A DNA stretch of 55,195 nt from assembly GCA_902362865.1 (NCBI GenBank), contig CABIYE010000019.1, forward strand, positions 1 to 55,195. Direction: 5' to 3'. Position 1 is the stretch's first letter, and the number at the start of each line of letters is the position of its first letter. The translations under genes and the position numbers were made by a program. The stretch is from Clostridiaceae bacterium (GTDB lineage: Bacteria > Bacillota > Clostridia > Lachnospirales > Lachnospiraceae). The notes below the pieces were generated by a model. It ran no database searches. It saw only the letters and a list, made by a program, of their open reading frames with translations, and had not been told where the DNA came from. Of this stretch, positions 1 to 8,030 are shown piece by piece.

Positions 1-1
1 A

Positions 2-268
2 TTGCGGGAAATGGATGAAAATACGGTGAAATTGATGATTGATGATATGAAAGAAGAAGCGGAGAGAAGGAGAAAGGAGCTGGAGGAGAGCCAGAAGGAG
101 CTGGAGGAGAGCCAGAAAGAGCTGGAAGAAAGCCAGAAGGAGCTGGAAGAGAGCCAGAAAGAGCTGGAGGAGAGCCAGAAGGAGCTGGAGGAGAGCCAGA
201 AGGAACTGGAGCAGCAAAGAAAAGAAAATGAAGAGCTAAGGAGACTTCTGGGAGAGAGGCTGAATTGA
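2..268 (+). CDS. C-terminal part of a coiled-coil protein (5' end probably outside window)
   Basis: The frame is open from the window edge, so this is probably the end of a longer gene; the TTG at base 2 has no visible ribosome site. The 88 visible residues are almost entirely charged heptads: six exact ELEESQK units, one variant unit (ELEQQRK) and then KENEELRRLLGERLN. This predicts a continuous parallel coiled coil. Rpn/PD-(D/E)XK 'putative transposase' proteins of Lachnospiraceae often end in such a Glu/Lys-rich helix, but no catalytic part is visible here, so that identity is only a guess. No function can be read from the tail. Confidence 0.6.
   Translation: MREMDENTVKLMIDDMKEEAERRRKELEESQKELEESQKELEESQKELEESQKELEESQKELEESQKELEQQRKENEELRRLLGERLN
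74..220 (+). repeat. 21-bp tandem repeat encoding ELEESQK heptads
   Basis: Seven consecutive 21-bp units (six near-identical, the last diverged) of the form GAGCTGGAGGAGAGCCAGAA plus one base. Copies differ mainly at third positions (gag/gaa, aag/aaa). The unit length keeps frame, so slippage would change coiled-coil length by whole heptads. Confidence 0.9.
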
Positions 269-273
269 GTGAA

Positions 274-297
274 AAGGGCGCTTTTTATGGCGCCCTT
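274..297. terminator. Stem-loop between convergent genes
   Basis: AAGGGCGC and GCGCCCTT form an 8-bp stem around an 8-nt T-rich loop just after the coiled-coil gene and before the end of the leftward MBL gene. There is no U tract on either side, so termination is plausible but not assured. Confidence 0.45.
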
Positions 298-317
298 GGG
301 TCGATTTATGATGGTGA

Positions 318-1118
318 TTACAGCTCGAAGCACTCCATATCGTCGGGAACATAGAGATTGCCATGATAATACTGACGGCCTTCTTCGGTATACCACCGTT
401 TTCTGTTTTTTATATTTTTGTCTTCCGTGTGATAGAGAATCAGGTTCGGGATGTTTAGTTCCTGCGCAGTCTGGCAGGCTTCTTTTACCGTGCTGTGATG
501 CTTTTCATAAGGGTTGAAAATATCTGCCTCCCGGAAAAGGCAGAAGGCTTCATGCATCAGCCAATCGCTTCCGTTTACATATGCATAATTTGCCGGATTG
601 TAAGGTTCGTCACCTGTGCAGGTGAATTTTTTACGGTTTGGCAGCATCATAGTGAATCCATACTGCGTTGCTTTTGTGGATTCAATGTCAAAAAATGTAA
701 CATCACATCCCAGAATTTTTCGTGTTTCTCCGGAATGTACAGAATGAAGAAGTATCCTTTCATCAATATGCCGGAACACCTTTTTCTGAATTGTAAGACT
801 GGCAATGGTCTGAATAATATCGGGCAGATCTTCGTGACAGTAAATATGAAGTTTACCTTCGTATGTTCCCCGGTTCATATTCTGCCCAATCATGCGAATC
901 AGCCAGATCAGGCCAAGCAGATGATCTATGTGTTCGTGAGTGATAAAGATATCGTGAATTTCGCACAGTGGAATATCAGCGTCTTTAAGTTTTTTTAAAA
1001 TCTGATTACCGCCGCCGGCGTCTACCAGAAAGTGCCGGTTGTTGTCAGAAAATACAAAACAAGTGTTATAACATTCTGTTACAGCTGCATTTCCGGTTCC
1101 TAGAATTGTAAGCTTCAT
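318..1118 (-). CDS. MBL-fold metallo-hydrolase, ribonuclease Z-like
   Basis: The product is 266 residues from the chosen ATG at 1118 (MKLTILGTGNAAV), a typical RNase Z-like beginning; an ATG 15 bases upstream overlaps the ribosome site and is less likely. The zinc signature is FITHEHIDHLLG (about residue 60), with further metal-site candidates in VNGSDWLMHEAF (Asp/His) and the late LILYHTED. This is a metallo-beta-lactamase fold. The family includes tRNA 3' endonucleases and phosphodiesterases; the length and absence of an obvious RNase Z flexible arm leave the substrate open. The gene stands alone and its ribosome site lies inside the adjacent inverted-repeat element. Confidence 0.8.
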   Translation of the reverse strand: MKLTILGTGNAAVTECYNTCFVFSDNNRHFLVDAGGGNQILKKLKDADIPLCEIHDIFITHEHIDHLLGLIWLIRMIGQNMNRGTYEGKLHIYCHEDLPDIIQTIASLTIQKKVFRHIDERILLHSVHSGETRKILGCDVTFFDIESTKATQYGFTMMLPNRKKFTCTGDEPYNPANYAYVNGSDWLMHEAFCLFREADIFNPYEKHHSTVKEACQTAQELNIPNLILYHTEDKNIKNRKRWYTEEGRQYYHGNLYVPDDMECFEL

Positions 1119-1129
1119 AAGTGTTTTCA

Positions 1130-1264
1130 CCATCCTCTAATATATTTGATGTTGGGGGCAAAAGCCCCAACTATGATGCCTGCGGATTGCGACGCGTAGC
1201 TAGTCCTTTAGGGTTCCGTGCTACGCACTTCCACAATCATTGTATCAAACACATTAGAGGATGG
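1130..1264. repeat. 135-bp MITE-like element with 21-bp terminal inverted repeats
   Basis: Bases 1130-1150 and 1244-1264 are inverted copies matching at 19 of 21 positions (arm ATTAGAGGATGG exact). Inside are two further hairpins: GTTGGGG/CCCCAAC around gcaaaag (1151-1171) and GCGTAGC/GCTACGC (1194-1200 with 1220-1226). The whole can fold into a long structured RNA or cruciform. No ORF is needed to explain it. It fills the gap between the MBL gene start and the end of the lipoprotein gene. Confidence 0.65.
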
Positions 1265-1295
1265 CAAGAGGTGGCACTTTCTGGCTATAGCAGCT

Positions 1296-3260
1296 TTAAA
1301 GTTGTGTTAATACAGAATCAAGTGTGACTTCTGTTTCCGTATCTCCTACGCAGACGGTATAAGTCTCTCCTTTTTTTAGAGCCGGTGTGGATATAGAAAA
1401 CCACTGTATATTTTTTTCTGCCGTGATTTCGGCAATCGTATCACCCCCGCTATCTTTGACTGTAATTGTAGTTCCAGCTGAAATAGATTGATTTGTGGAG
1501 CATATTATTACCGGTTGTGTAGAGGTATCGCTTGGATTCTGTACCATACCAACACTTCCTACGGCAAGAAATGTGCCGCCTGTAATCTGGCATTCGGAAG
1601 CATAATCAAGGGTTCCGTTGCCGCCATTTGTCGGACCGTGGACGGTTATTTCGCCGCCGCTTATCAGAATATCTCCATTGGCATCAAGACCATCGCCCTC
1701 GGCATTTACGTACAGGGTACCGCCATTGATAGTTAAGGTCGCTCCCTGATCTTCACCGGCCATAGCACCCATGACGCCGCCGTGCTCCATACTTTCCCCG
1801 CCGCGTCTCATATCGCTCATATTGTCCGCATCGTTTGTGGAGGTGTCTTCTGCGCTGTAATCCGTTTCGGGGTTAGAGGCGCTATCATTATCTCCTGCGG
1901 CATTTACACCGTCATCGTTGGCAACTGCTTTTATATTGCCGTCGTTTAAAATAATATCGAATCCTTCCAGTCCTTCATAGCTTTGTTGTATGTCAATGAA
2001 ACCGCCGTTGACAGTCAGGCAGTTGTCGGCATGAATGCCGTCGTCTCCGCTGGTAATCGTAAAGCTGCCTCCGTCAATGGTAACATTTTGATTGCTGTGG
2101 AGAGCGTCATCATAGGAATTTATGGTAAATTCGCCGCTCTCGACAATAAGCTCTACATAGGATTTCAACCCTTTTGTACTGTCTGGTTCTGTGGAAGCAT
2201 CGGTCTGTGGCTCGCTCTGAGGCGTCTGTTCGTTCATCGTTAGTTTTTCGCCTTGCGGCATTTGCCTATCCATTCCCGGATTTTCACCTTGCGGCATTTG
2301 CCTATCCATTCCCGGATCTTCGCTCTGTGGTATTTGCCCACCGGGAGCGCCGCCTGACTGTACGGCATTTTCGCTGCCGCCACCCGTTTGAATATCAAAA
2401 GTGCCGTCATTGATTCGCAAGAGGGTTTCAGCCTGAATGGCATCCTTTTCAGTAGTTATCTGAAAGGAACCGTCTTCGATTATAATGTAACCTTTGTCGG
2501 TTTCTTCTGTATTGGTTGCTTTGATTCCATCGCCGCCGGAGGTTATGGTAAAGTCCCCGTCTTTGATGGATACGCTGTCTTTGCCGACAAGCCCGTCGCC
2601 TACGGAAGTAACGGTAAAACTTCCGTTTACAAATTTTAAGGCATCCTTGCTCTGAATCGCATGATTATAATTGCCGGATACGGTCAAACTGCCGGTACCG
2701 TTGAATGTGAGATCGTCTTTTGCAAAAATGGCAGCTTCCGGTTCAGGATTTTCTTCACTGTCAGATATGTATTCTGAACCGTCGGTTATGCTGTTTTCTG
2801 AATTTTCCGCCAGAGTAACCACGGTGTCTCCGCTTTTGATATAGACAGCAGCGGAAGTACTGCAGTTTATAGCTGCGTTATTGAGAACCAGTTTTGTGCT
2901 GCTTTCCTTTCCTGTGTCTACAATAATCTGCCCGTTGGAAAGCTCACCTGTTAATACATAGGTTCCGCTTTTTGTAATGGTTGCTGTGCTTCCGTCTATA
3001 CTGACGGAATCTTCTTCACAGGTGATAGTGTCTTCTTTTAGAGTTAGAAGTGTGGAAGTGCTTTCCTTCCAGTCAGCGTCCAGTTTCTCTTCGCTGTATT
3101 TTCCCTCTGTGAGAGTTACCGTGCTCTCAATTGCGTGGTCTTCACCGGTGGAAGATGTTGTGTTTTCTGAGGCGGCAGTTTTGACGGTGTCTGCCTGGCT
3201 GCAGCCCGCAGATAGAAGTGCAAGGCTCATGAGAAGTATGAGTACAGTTTTTCTTTTCAT
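1296..3260 (-). CDS. Cthe_2159-type carbohydrate-binding lipoprotein
   Basis: From ATG 3260 (654 residues) the start MKRKTVLILLMSLALLSAGC is a lipoprotein signal with lipobox LSAGC; AAGGAGG sits upstream, so the longer frame is not used. The mature part carries many repeated short strands with motifs such as GDGIKATN, DDGIHADN and GDGLDANG, the pattern of the Cthe_2159 (formerly DUF4353) right-handed beta-helix family, known to bind acidic or cellulosic polysaccharide with calcium. A Gln/Pro/Met-rich linker with repeats interrupts it around residues 310-350. The C-terminus is a compact beta domain. It is the last gene of a leftward cluster with DUF4956 and VTC proteins, a recurrent neighbourhood. 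Role in the cluster is unknown; surface anchoring is inferred. Confidence 0.8.
   Translation of the reverse strand: MKRKTVLILLMSLALLSAGCSQADTVKTAASENTTSSTGEDHAIESTVTLTEGKYSEEKLDADWKESTSTLLTLKEDTITCEEDSVSIDGSTATITKSGTYVLTGELSNGQIIVDTGKESSTKLVLNNAAINCSTSAAVYIKSGDTVVTLAENSENSITDGSEYISDSEENPEPEAAIFAKDDLTFNGTGSLTVSGNYNHAIQSKDALKFVNGSFTVTSVGDGLVGKDSVSIKDGDFTITSGGDGIKATNTEETDKGYIIIEDGSFQITTEKDAIQAETLLRINDGTFDIQTGGGSENAVQSGGAPGGQIPQSEDPGMDRQMPQGENPGMDRQMPQGEKLTMNEQTPQSEPQTDASTEPDSTKGLKSYVELIVESGEFTINSYDDALHSNQNVTIDGGSFTITSGDDGIHADNCLTVNGGFIDIQQSYEGLEGFDIILNDGNIKAVANDDGVNAAGDNDSASNPETDYSAEDTSTNDADNMSDMRRGGESMEHGGVMGAMAGEDQGATLTINGGTLYVNAEGDGLDANGDILISGGEITVHGPTNGGNGTLDYASECQITGGTFLAVGSVGMVQNPSDTSTQPVIICSTNQSISAGTTITVKDSGGDTIAEITAEKNIQWFSISTPALKKGETYTVCVGDTETEVTLDSVLTQL
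2251..2322 (-). repeat. 36-bp in-frame tandem repeat in lipoprotein linker
   Basis: Two copies with 36-bp spacing, identical over 31 bases, encode MDRQMPQGENPG-like units; a third, diverged unit flanks them. Length change by slippage would keep frame and only alter the linker between two halves of the beta-helix protein. Confidence 0.75.
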
Positions 3261-3274
3261 AATGGCGCGCCTCC

Positions 3275-3949
3275 TTATAATTCTTCCTGGATACTGGAAC
3301 GGCGTCCGCAGATAATCGTGAGATTTCCGTTCCGGCACCGGATAGCATCAATCATTTCTTTTTCCTGTTTGGAATCTTTGAGCGTAATGTGGTACTCCAG
3401 TTCATACATGCTTCCCAGATTGGTTGTTTTTACGCGCTGAAGGCTGGATTTGGAAGTATATTTCCGAAAAATATCTTCAAAAATTTCGGTATAGTCCATA
3501 TTTTCAGCAATGGTGATCCGAAGGTCTTTGTCGGCGGAACCGGTTTCGCCGAAGGGGGTCTTCATCAGAAGTAAGAACACGACTCCGGTAAGTACGGTCA
3601 TCATGCCTGCAAATGTAAGGAAGCCCATTCCGGTTGCGAGTCCCACTGCCATAGAAAAGAAGATACTGACGATTTCTCTGGAACTTCCGGGGACAGAGCG
3701 GAAGCGAATTAGGCTGAAGGTTCCGAGAACGGCCACGCTGGTTCCCACGTTTCCATTTACCAGCATAATGACAAGCTGGACAAGTGCGGGGAGAATTGCC
3801 AGTGTGACGACGAAGTTTTTGGTGTAAGACCCCTGGAACATATAGAGAATGGCAATAAAGATGCCCAGTGTCAGGGATACGGCGGTACAAAGCAGTGCGT
3901 TTTGAATTGATAAATTTCCTTCGATTCCATTAAGTATACTTGTAAACAT
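3275..3949 (-). CDS. DUF4956 membrane protein
   Basis: The product has 224 residues and starts at ATG 3949 behind AAGGAGG. The first 130 residues hold about four hydrophobic segments (near 20-40, 45-65, 90-110 and 115-135), with the conserved RFRSVPGSSREIVSIFFSMA stretch typical of DUF4956. The C-terminal 90 residues are a soluble alpha/beta domain. DUF4956 proteins regularly sit beside VTC-type polyphosphate polymerases, as here (13 bp after the VTC gene), so a role in membrane handling of polyphosphate or a polysaccharide is inferred. Biochemical function is not known to me. Confidence 0.8.
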   Translation of the reverse strand: MFTSILNGIEGNLSIQNALLCTAVSLTLGIFIAILYMFQGSYTKNFVVTLAILPALVQLVIMLVNGNVGTSVAVLGTFSLIRFRSVPGSSREIVSIFFSMAVGLATGMGFLTFAGMMTVLTGVVFLLLMKTPFGETGSADKDLRITIAENMDYTEIFEDIFRKYTSKSSLQRVKTTNLGSMYELEYHITLKDSKQEKEMIDAIRCRNGNLTIICGRRSSIQEEL

Positions 3950-3962
3950 TATTGTTTCCTCC

Positions 3963-4676
3963 TTAGGCTTCCAGCCAGGGATGAAGTTCCCCGCTTTTTA
4001 CAGAATTAGTATAGACAGCTCCGTATTTTGAAAAAGATATCGGGTATATTTGCAGATTGCACAGAATGTCTGCCAGCCACAAAGGATAGGCGGCGGGAAC
4101 CTTTATTTCCATCAGATAAATCTGATTATTCAGGATATGACAATCTTTATCGTAGTCCAGTTCCAGACGGTGATAGCGGCTTCGGATATTGCGGTCTATG
4201 GTAATCCTTAGTTCCGGTATATCTGTTCCAACATAGGCAATCCGGTCATAGGCAAGATATACTTTAGGTTCCGGATGATGGAACTGCATAAAGTAAGCAA
4301 TTTCCTGCATAATCTGATCGCTGTTTTCCGGCAAAAGCCCGGTCTCCAGAAAAAGTCTGGCCCGGGACATGGGAAGAGACGTGCGCCGTTTGTACACGAC
4401 GCCGCTGTATTTTTTCTTGATTTCCAGAAATACAGGACTGTCGTCGGTGATTCTGCCGTAACCGCGGACACGAAACTTTTCTTTGTATTTGGGTTTTTCA
4501 ATAGAATCCCGGATCAGGTCATAGTACGGAGTATCATAATAAATGTTATGTATGGTGTGAAGGCCGTACTCGTCTTGCTGGATCCTGGTTTGGATAGCAT
4601 GTAAAAATGCATTGTATTGCTCTGGGGTTAATTGGTATTTCTTTTCTACTCTTTGAAAAATATATTGATTTGCCAT
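3963..4676 (-). CDS. VTC-domain polyphosphate polymerase family protein
   Basis: The product has 237 residues and starts at ATG 4676 behind GAGGAGGG. It fits a single VTC domain: early basic residues (FQRVEKKYQLT), the Arg pair in KFRVRGYG, FLEIKKKYSGVVYKRR in the middle and the acidic/basic strand YLMEIKVP near the end. In the family these charged residues line a tunnel that binds nucleotide triphosphate, metal and the growing chain. It is the first gene of the leftward cluster with DUF4956 and the Cthe_2159 lipoprotein. Bacterial members are annotated as polyphosphate polymerases, but the bacterial activity of this branch is inferred by homology. Confidence 0.8.
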   Translation of the reverse strand: MANQYIFQRVEKKYQLTPEQYNAFLHAIQTRIQQDEYGLHTIHNIYYDTPYYDLIRDSIEKPKYKEKFRVRGYGRITDDSPVFLEIKKKYSGVVYKRRTSLPMSRARLFLETGLLPENSDQIMQEIAYFMQFHHPEPKVYLAYDRIAYVGTDIPELRITIDRNIRSRYHRLELDYDKDCHILNNQIYLMEIKVPAAYPLWLADILCNLQIYPISFSKYGAVYTNSVKSGELHPWLEA

Positions 4677-4770
4677 GTGTTTCCCTCCTCAATATCAGTT
4701 TAAATGTTAAATGTGGGTAAAATATGGGAAAAGTGTGAAAAAAAGATGAAAAAGCATCTATAAAATCTGG

Positions 4771-4799
4771 TGGACATCAGCGCTTTCATACAGTAAAAT
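4771..4799 (+). promoter_or_regulatory. Predicted sigma-A promoter of the por operon
   Basis: TGGACA, 17-bp spacer, TAAAAT, ending 36 bp before the porC start codon. It also follows the divergent VTC gene start, so the 160-bp gap must carry both promoters. Confidence 0.6.
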
Positions 4800-4835
4800 A
4801 TAAACATTAACTTACAGAAGAAAGGAAGAGAAGAC

Positions 4836-5408
4836 ATGAGCAACCTTACAGAAATCAGATGGCACGGCCGCGGCGGCCAGGGAGCCAAGACGGCTGCGCT
4901 TCTGCTTGCGGATGTGGCGTTCCAGACCGGAAAATATGTACAGGGATTTCCAGAATATGGGCCGGAACGTATGGGCGCGCCCATCACGGCATATAACCGG
5001 ATCAGCGACACAGTTATCCGCGCTCATTCCAATATCTACGAGCCGCAGTATGTAGTTGTGGTAGATGAATCTTTATTGGAAGCAGTAGATGTTACCAGTG
5101 GCCTTAAGAAGGATGGAGCAATTCTTATTAATACACAGCGGAGTAAGGAAGAGATTGTTCCGCATTTAAAAGGATATGAAGGAAAAGTGTATACGATAGA
5201 TGCCCATAAGGTATCTATGGCAGCTATGGGAAAATATTTTCCGAACACACCGCTTCTTGCAGCAATCGTTAAGGTAGCGGGGATTATGGATGAAGAGACA
5301 TTTTTAAGGGAGATGCGGGCATCTTTTTCGCACAAATTTGCCAGCAAGCCGGAGGTAATTGACGGCAATATGGCGGCTCTCGAGATGGCGTTAAAGGAGG
5401 TACAGTAA
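4836..5408 (+). CDS. porC: 2-oxoacid:ferredoxin oxidoreductase gamma subunit
   Basis: The product has 190 residues and starts at ATG 4836 behind AGAAAGGAAGAG. The N-terminus EIRWHGRGGQGAKTAALLLA is the gamma-subunit signature of pyruvate/ketoisovalerate ferredoxin oxidoreductases, followed by GFPEYGPERMGAPITAYNRI. It forms the four-subunit enzyme that oxidatively decarboxylates a 2-oxoacid to acyl-CoA and passes electrons to ferredoxin in the cytoplasm. Gene order gamma-delta-alpha-beta matches the pyruvate enzyme of Thermotoga. Substrate (pyruvate versus branched-chain oxoacid) cannot be settled by eye. Its stop codon overlaps the next start region by one base. Confidence 0.88.
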   Translation: MSNLTEIRWHGRGGQGAKTAALLLADVAFQTGKYVQGFPEYGPERMGAPITAYNRISDTVIRAHSNIYEPQYVVVVDESLLEAVDVTSGLKKDGAILINTQRSKEEIVPHLKGYEGKVYTIDAHKVSMAAMGKYFPNTPLLAAIVKVAGIMDEETFLREMRASFSHKFASKPEVIDGNMAALEMALKEVQ

Positions 5409-5710
5409 TGGCAGCAGACATCACAAAATTAGGCGTGAAAGCGACTTGGAAGGACCTGACGGAGGGGATGGTAATTGCCGGAGCGGGAACTTCTAAGGCA
5501 TTTAATACCGGTGAGTGGTCTACGGACAAGCCGGAATTTATTGAAGAGAAATGTAAGCAGTGCCTGCTCTGTGTTCCGGTATGTCCGGATAGCTGTATAC
5601 CGGTGAAGGACAAGAAGAGAGGCGCATTTGATTATGATCACTGTAAAGGGTGCGGTATTTGTGTAAAGGCATGTCCTTTTGGTGCAATTACGATGGAAGG
5701 GGTGAAATAG
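5408..5710 (+). CDS. porD: 2-oxoacid:ferredoxin oxidoreductase delta subunit (2[4Fe-4S])
   Basis: The product has 100 residues and begins within the last base of porC, behind AAAGGAGGTACAGTA. Two cluster motifs are visible: CKQCLLCVPVCPDSC (about 48-62) and CKGCGICVKACPFGA (about 78-92), each CxxCxxCxxxC. This is the ferredoxin-like subunit that relays electrons from the thiamine subunit to external ferredoxin. It ends in TAG (5708-5710), showing that TAG works as a normal stop in this operon. Confidence 0.9.
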   Translation: MAADITKLGVKATWKDLTEGMVIAGAGTSKAFNTGEWSTDKPEFIEEKCKQCLLCVPVCPDSCIPVKDKKRGAFDYDHCKGCGICVKACPFGAITMEGVK

Positions 5711-5711
5711 G

Positions 5712-6893
5712 ATGGCGAAAAGAGACAGATTATCAGGCAACGAGGCAGTGGCAACTGCCTTAAGACAGATTAACCCGGATGTATTTCCGGCGTTTCCCAT
5801 TACCCCATCAACAGAGATTCCCTAGTATTTTGCTTCTTTTGTGGCAAATGGATTGGTAGATACGGAATTTATTCCTGTAGAGAGTGAGCACAGTTCTATG
5901 AGTGCTGCAATCGGTGCTTCAGCAGCAGGTGCAAGAAGTCTGACGGCGACGTCTTCCTGCGGTCTTGCTTATATGTGGGAGGAATTGTACATAGCGGCTT
6001 CCAACCGTCTTCCGTTAGCGCTGGCGCTGGTGAACCGCGCTTTATCCGGGCCGATTAATATTAACTGCGACCATTCCGACAGTATGGGAGCAAGAGATGC
6101 AGGCTGGATCCAGATTTATGCGGAAAATAACCAGGAAGCATACGATAATATGGTGCAGGCGTATCGTATTTCCGAGCATAAGAATGTAAGGCTTCCGATT
6201 ATGATTTGCCAGGATGGCTTTATTACCAGCCATGCGGTAGAGAATATTGAACTTCTGGAAGATGAAGAGGTTAAGAATTTTGTGGGCGAGTATGAACCGG
6301 AGAATTATCTCCTGAATCCTGACTGTCCGATGGCAGTCGGCCCTTATTCCATTACGGATTACTATATGGAAGCAAAGCGTAATCAGGCGGAGGGCATGAA
6401 ACATGTCAGCAAAGTAGTTCTTGATGTGGCGAAGGAATTTGCTGCGTTGTCCGGCAGAGAGTACGGACTGTTTGAAGAGTATTGCATGGAAGACGCGGAG
6501 ACGGCAGTGGTGATGATCGGTTCAGCGGCAGGTACAACGAAGGATGCCATTGACAGATTGCGTGCGGAAGGCAAAAAGGTTGGATTGATTAAGATCCGTC
6601 TGTTCCGTCCGTTCCCGGCTGATGAGATTGCTGAGGCGCTTTCCCATGTGAAAGCGGTTGCGGTTATGGACCGGGCTGAAGGATACACGAACCATGGCGG
6701 ACCGTTGGGCGCAGACGTGATGGCGGCCTTATTCCGTGCCCGTTCGCAGGCTTTTGCGGTAAATTATATCTATGGTCTTGGCGGACGCGACGTGCGTGTG
6801 GAAGACATGGAAGGTGTTTTCGAGACCCTGGATCAGATTGTAAAGACCGGTGACGCAGGCGAGACTTATCGTTATCTGGGAATCAGGGAATAA
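5712..6893 (+). pseudogene. porA: 2-oxoacid:ferredoxin oxidoreductase alpha subunit with in-frame amber codon
   Basis: The frame from ATG 5712 (one base after porD) encodes a full alpha subunit of about 393 residues, but codon 38 is TAG (5823-5825). The context is PITPSTEIP-stop-YFASFVANG, where homologues normally have Gln (CAG), so one C-to-T change explains it. The rest is intact, including EHSSMSAAIGASAAGARSLT and the central and C-terminal domains of the pyruvate/oxoacid family, and ends TAA at 6893. A GTG at 5841 could restart translation and give 350 residues, lacking the N-terminal strand and part of the thiamine-contact region. Either the operon is inactive in this strain, the stop is suppressed, or it is a sequence error. 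Confidence 0.85.
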
Positions 6894-6906
6894 GGGGGTG
6901 CGAAAG

Positions 6907-7839
6907 ATGAGTTATAATTTCAAAGAGACAATGAACAAACCGGAACGCCTGGCGCCGGGCCACAGGATGTGTGCCGGATGCGGCGGAACAATTGCAGTAA
7001 GAAATGTGCTCCGGGGTCTGCATGAAGGTGACAAGGCAGTGATCGGCAATGCCACCGGATGTCTGGAGGTATCTACATTTACTTATCCTTATACTTCATG
7101 GGAGGACAGCTACATCCACAATGCATTTGAAAATGCAGGCGCTACGCTGAGTGGCGTGGAAGGGGCATATAAAGCGTTAAAGAGAAAAGGAAAGCTGGAT
7201 GAAACGTATAAATTCATTACTTTCGGCGGAGACGGCGGTACCTATGATATTGGTTTCCAGTCTCTGTCAGGGGCGATGGAGAGAAATCATGATATGGTGT
7301 ACGTTTGCTATGATAACGGTGCCTACATGAACACGGGAATCCAGCGCTCTTCTGCAACACCGATGTACGCGGATACGACGACTACTCCGGTAGGAAGTAA
7401 GAGCAACGGCAAGCCGCAGAACAGAAAGGATCTGGCTGCGATCATTGCGGCACATGACGTGCCATATGTGGCACAGACTACATTTGTCCAGAATTTCAAA
7501 GACCTTCATATCAAGGCAGAAAAGGCGATTTATACGCCGGGAGCTGCATTTTTAAATGTTATGGCGCCCTGTCCCCGTGGATGGAGATATCATACACCGG
7601 ATATTATGGAAATTTGTAAATTGGGTGTAGAAACCTGTTACTGGCCGCTGTTTGAGGTGGTAGAGGGCAAGTGGATTTTGAATTATGAGCCGAAGAAGAA
7701 GCTGCCGATTGAAGACTTCTTAAGACCGCAGGGAAGATTTAAACATTTATTCAAAAAAGAGAATGAATATCTGATTGAGGAATTCCAGAAAGAAGTTGAC
7801 AGAAGATGGGATGAGTTACTCTTTAAATGCTCAAAATAA
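6907..7839 (+). CDS. porB: 2-oxoacid:ferredoxin oxidoreductase beta subunit (TPP-binding)
   Basis: ATG 6907 follows AAGGGGGTG and gives 310 residues; the upstream in-frame extension overlaps porA and lacks a ribosome site. Visible are the cluster-ligand start GHRMCAGCGG (about 18-27), the later cysteine in NATGCLEV, and the thiamine pyrophosphate motif FGGDGGTYDIGFQSLSGA (GDG near residue 107, with the downstream Asn in CYDNGAYMNTG). This subunit holds the thiamine cofactor and one iron-sulfur cluster. It is the last gene of the operon, 13 bp after porA, and is intact, in contrast to porA. Confidence 0.9.
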   Translation: MSYNFKETMNKPERLAPGHRMCAGCGGTIAVRNVLRGLHEGDKAVIGNATGCLEVSTFTYPYTSWEDSYIHNAFENAGATLSGVEGAYKALKRKGKLDETYKFITFGGDGGTYDIGFQSLSGAMERNHDMVYVCYDNGAYMNTGIQRSSATPMYADTTTTPVGSKSNGKPQNRKDLAAIIAAHDVPYVAQTTFVQNFKDLHIKAEKAIYTPGAAFLNVMAPCPRGWRYHTPDIMEICKLGVETCYWPLFEVVEGKWILNYEPKKKLPIEDFLRPQGRFKHLFKKENEYLIEEFQKEVDRRWDELLFKCSK

Positions 7840-7914
7840 TAAAGAATAATTAAAATTTGGTAAAATTTATCAAAAAAGTATTAAAAAAATGCGAGGATTT
7901 ATGCAATAGCATTA

Positions 7915-7943
7915 TTGACAAAAAAATGTCATTCCTGTAATAT
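7915..7943 (+). promoter_or_regulatory. Strong promoter upstream of amt leader
   Basis: Perfect -35 TTGACA, 17-bp spacer, then TAATAT overlapping a TATAAT three bases on (7941-7946, spacer 20). Transcription would start near 7950, only a few bases before a terminator-shaped hairpin. Confidence 0.7.
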
Positions 7944-7956
7944 AATTGGCATATCG

Positions 7957-7999
7957 AAGGAGATTTTGAAGAACGAAAGTTCTCGGAATCTCCTTTTTT
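7957..7999 (+). terminator. Promoter-proximal terminator/attenuator in the amt leader
   Basis: AAGGAGATT (7957-7965) pairs with AATCTCCTT (7987-7995), and an inner AGAAC/GTTCT pair closes a GAAA loop; six T follow from 7994. It begins about 7 nt after the predicted transcription start and ends 31 bp before the amt start. By default RNA would stop here, so amt expression needs read-through or antitermination. No competing antiterminator helix is obvious. Confidence 0.7.
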
Positions 8000-8030
8000 G
8001 TATTTATGAAAAGGAAGAGGAGGATTTATT

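Noticed and set aside
74..220. CRISPR-like array
   Set aside because: The repeats are contiguous 21-bp coding units without spacers.
5823..5825. TAG in porA as a pyrrolysine or other recoded position
   Set aside because: Homologues have Gln there, porD ends in TAG two bases before porA and a kinase gene at 14781 also ends in TAG; no recoding hairpin is visible.
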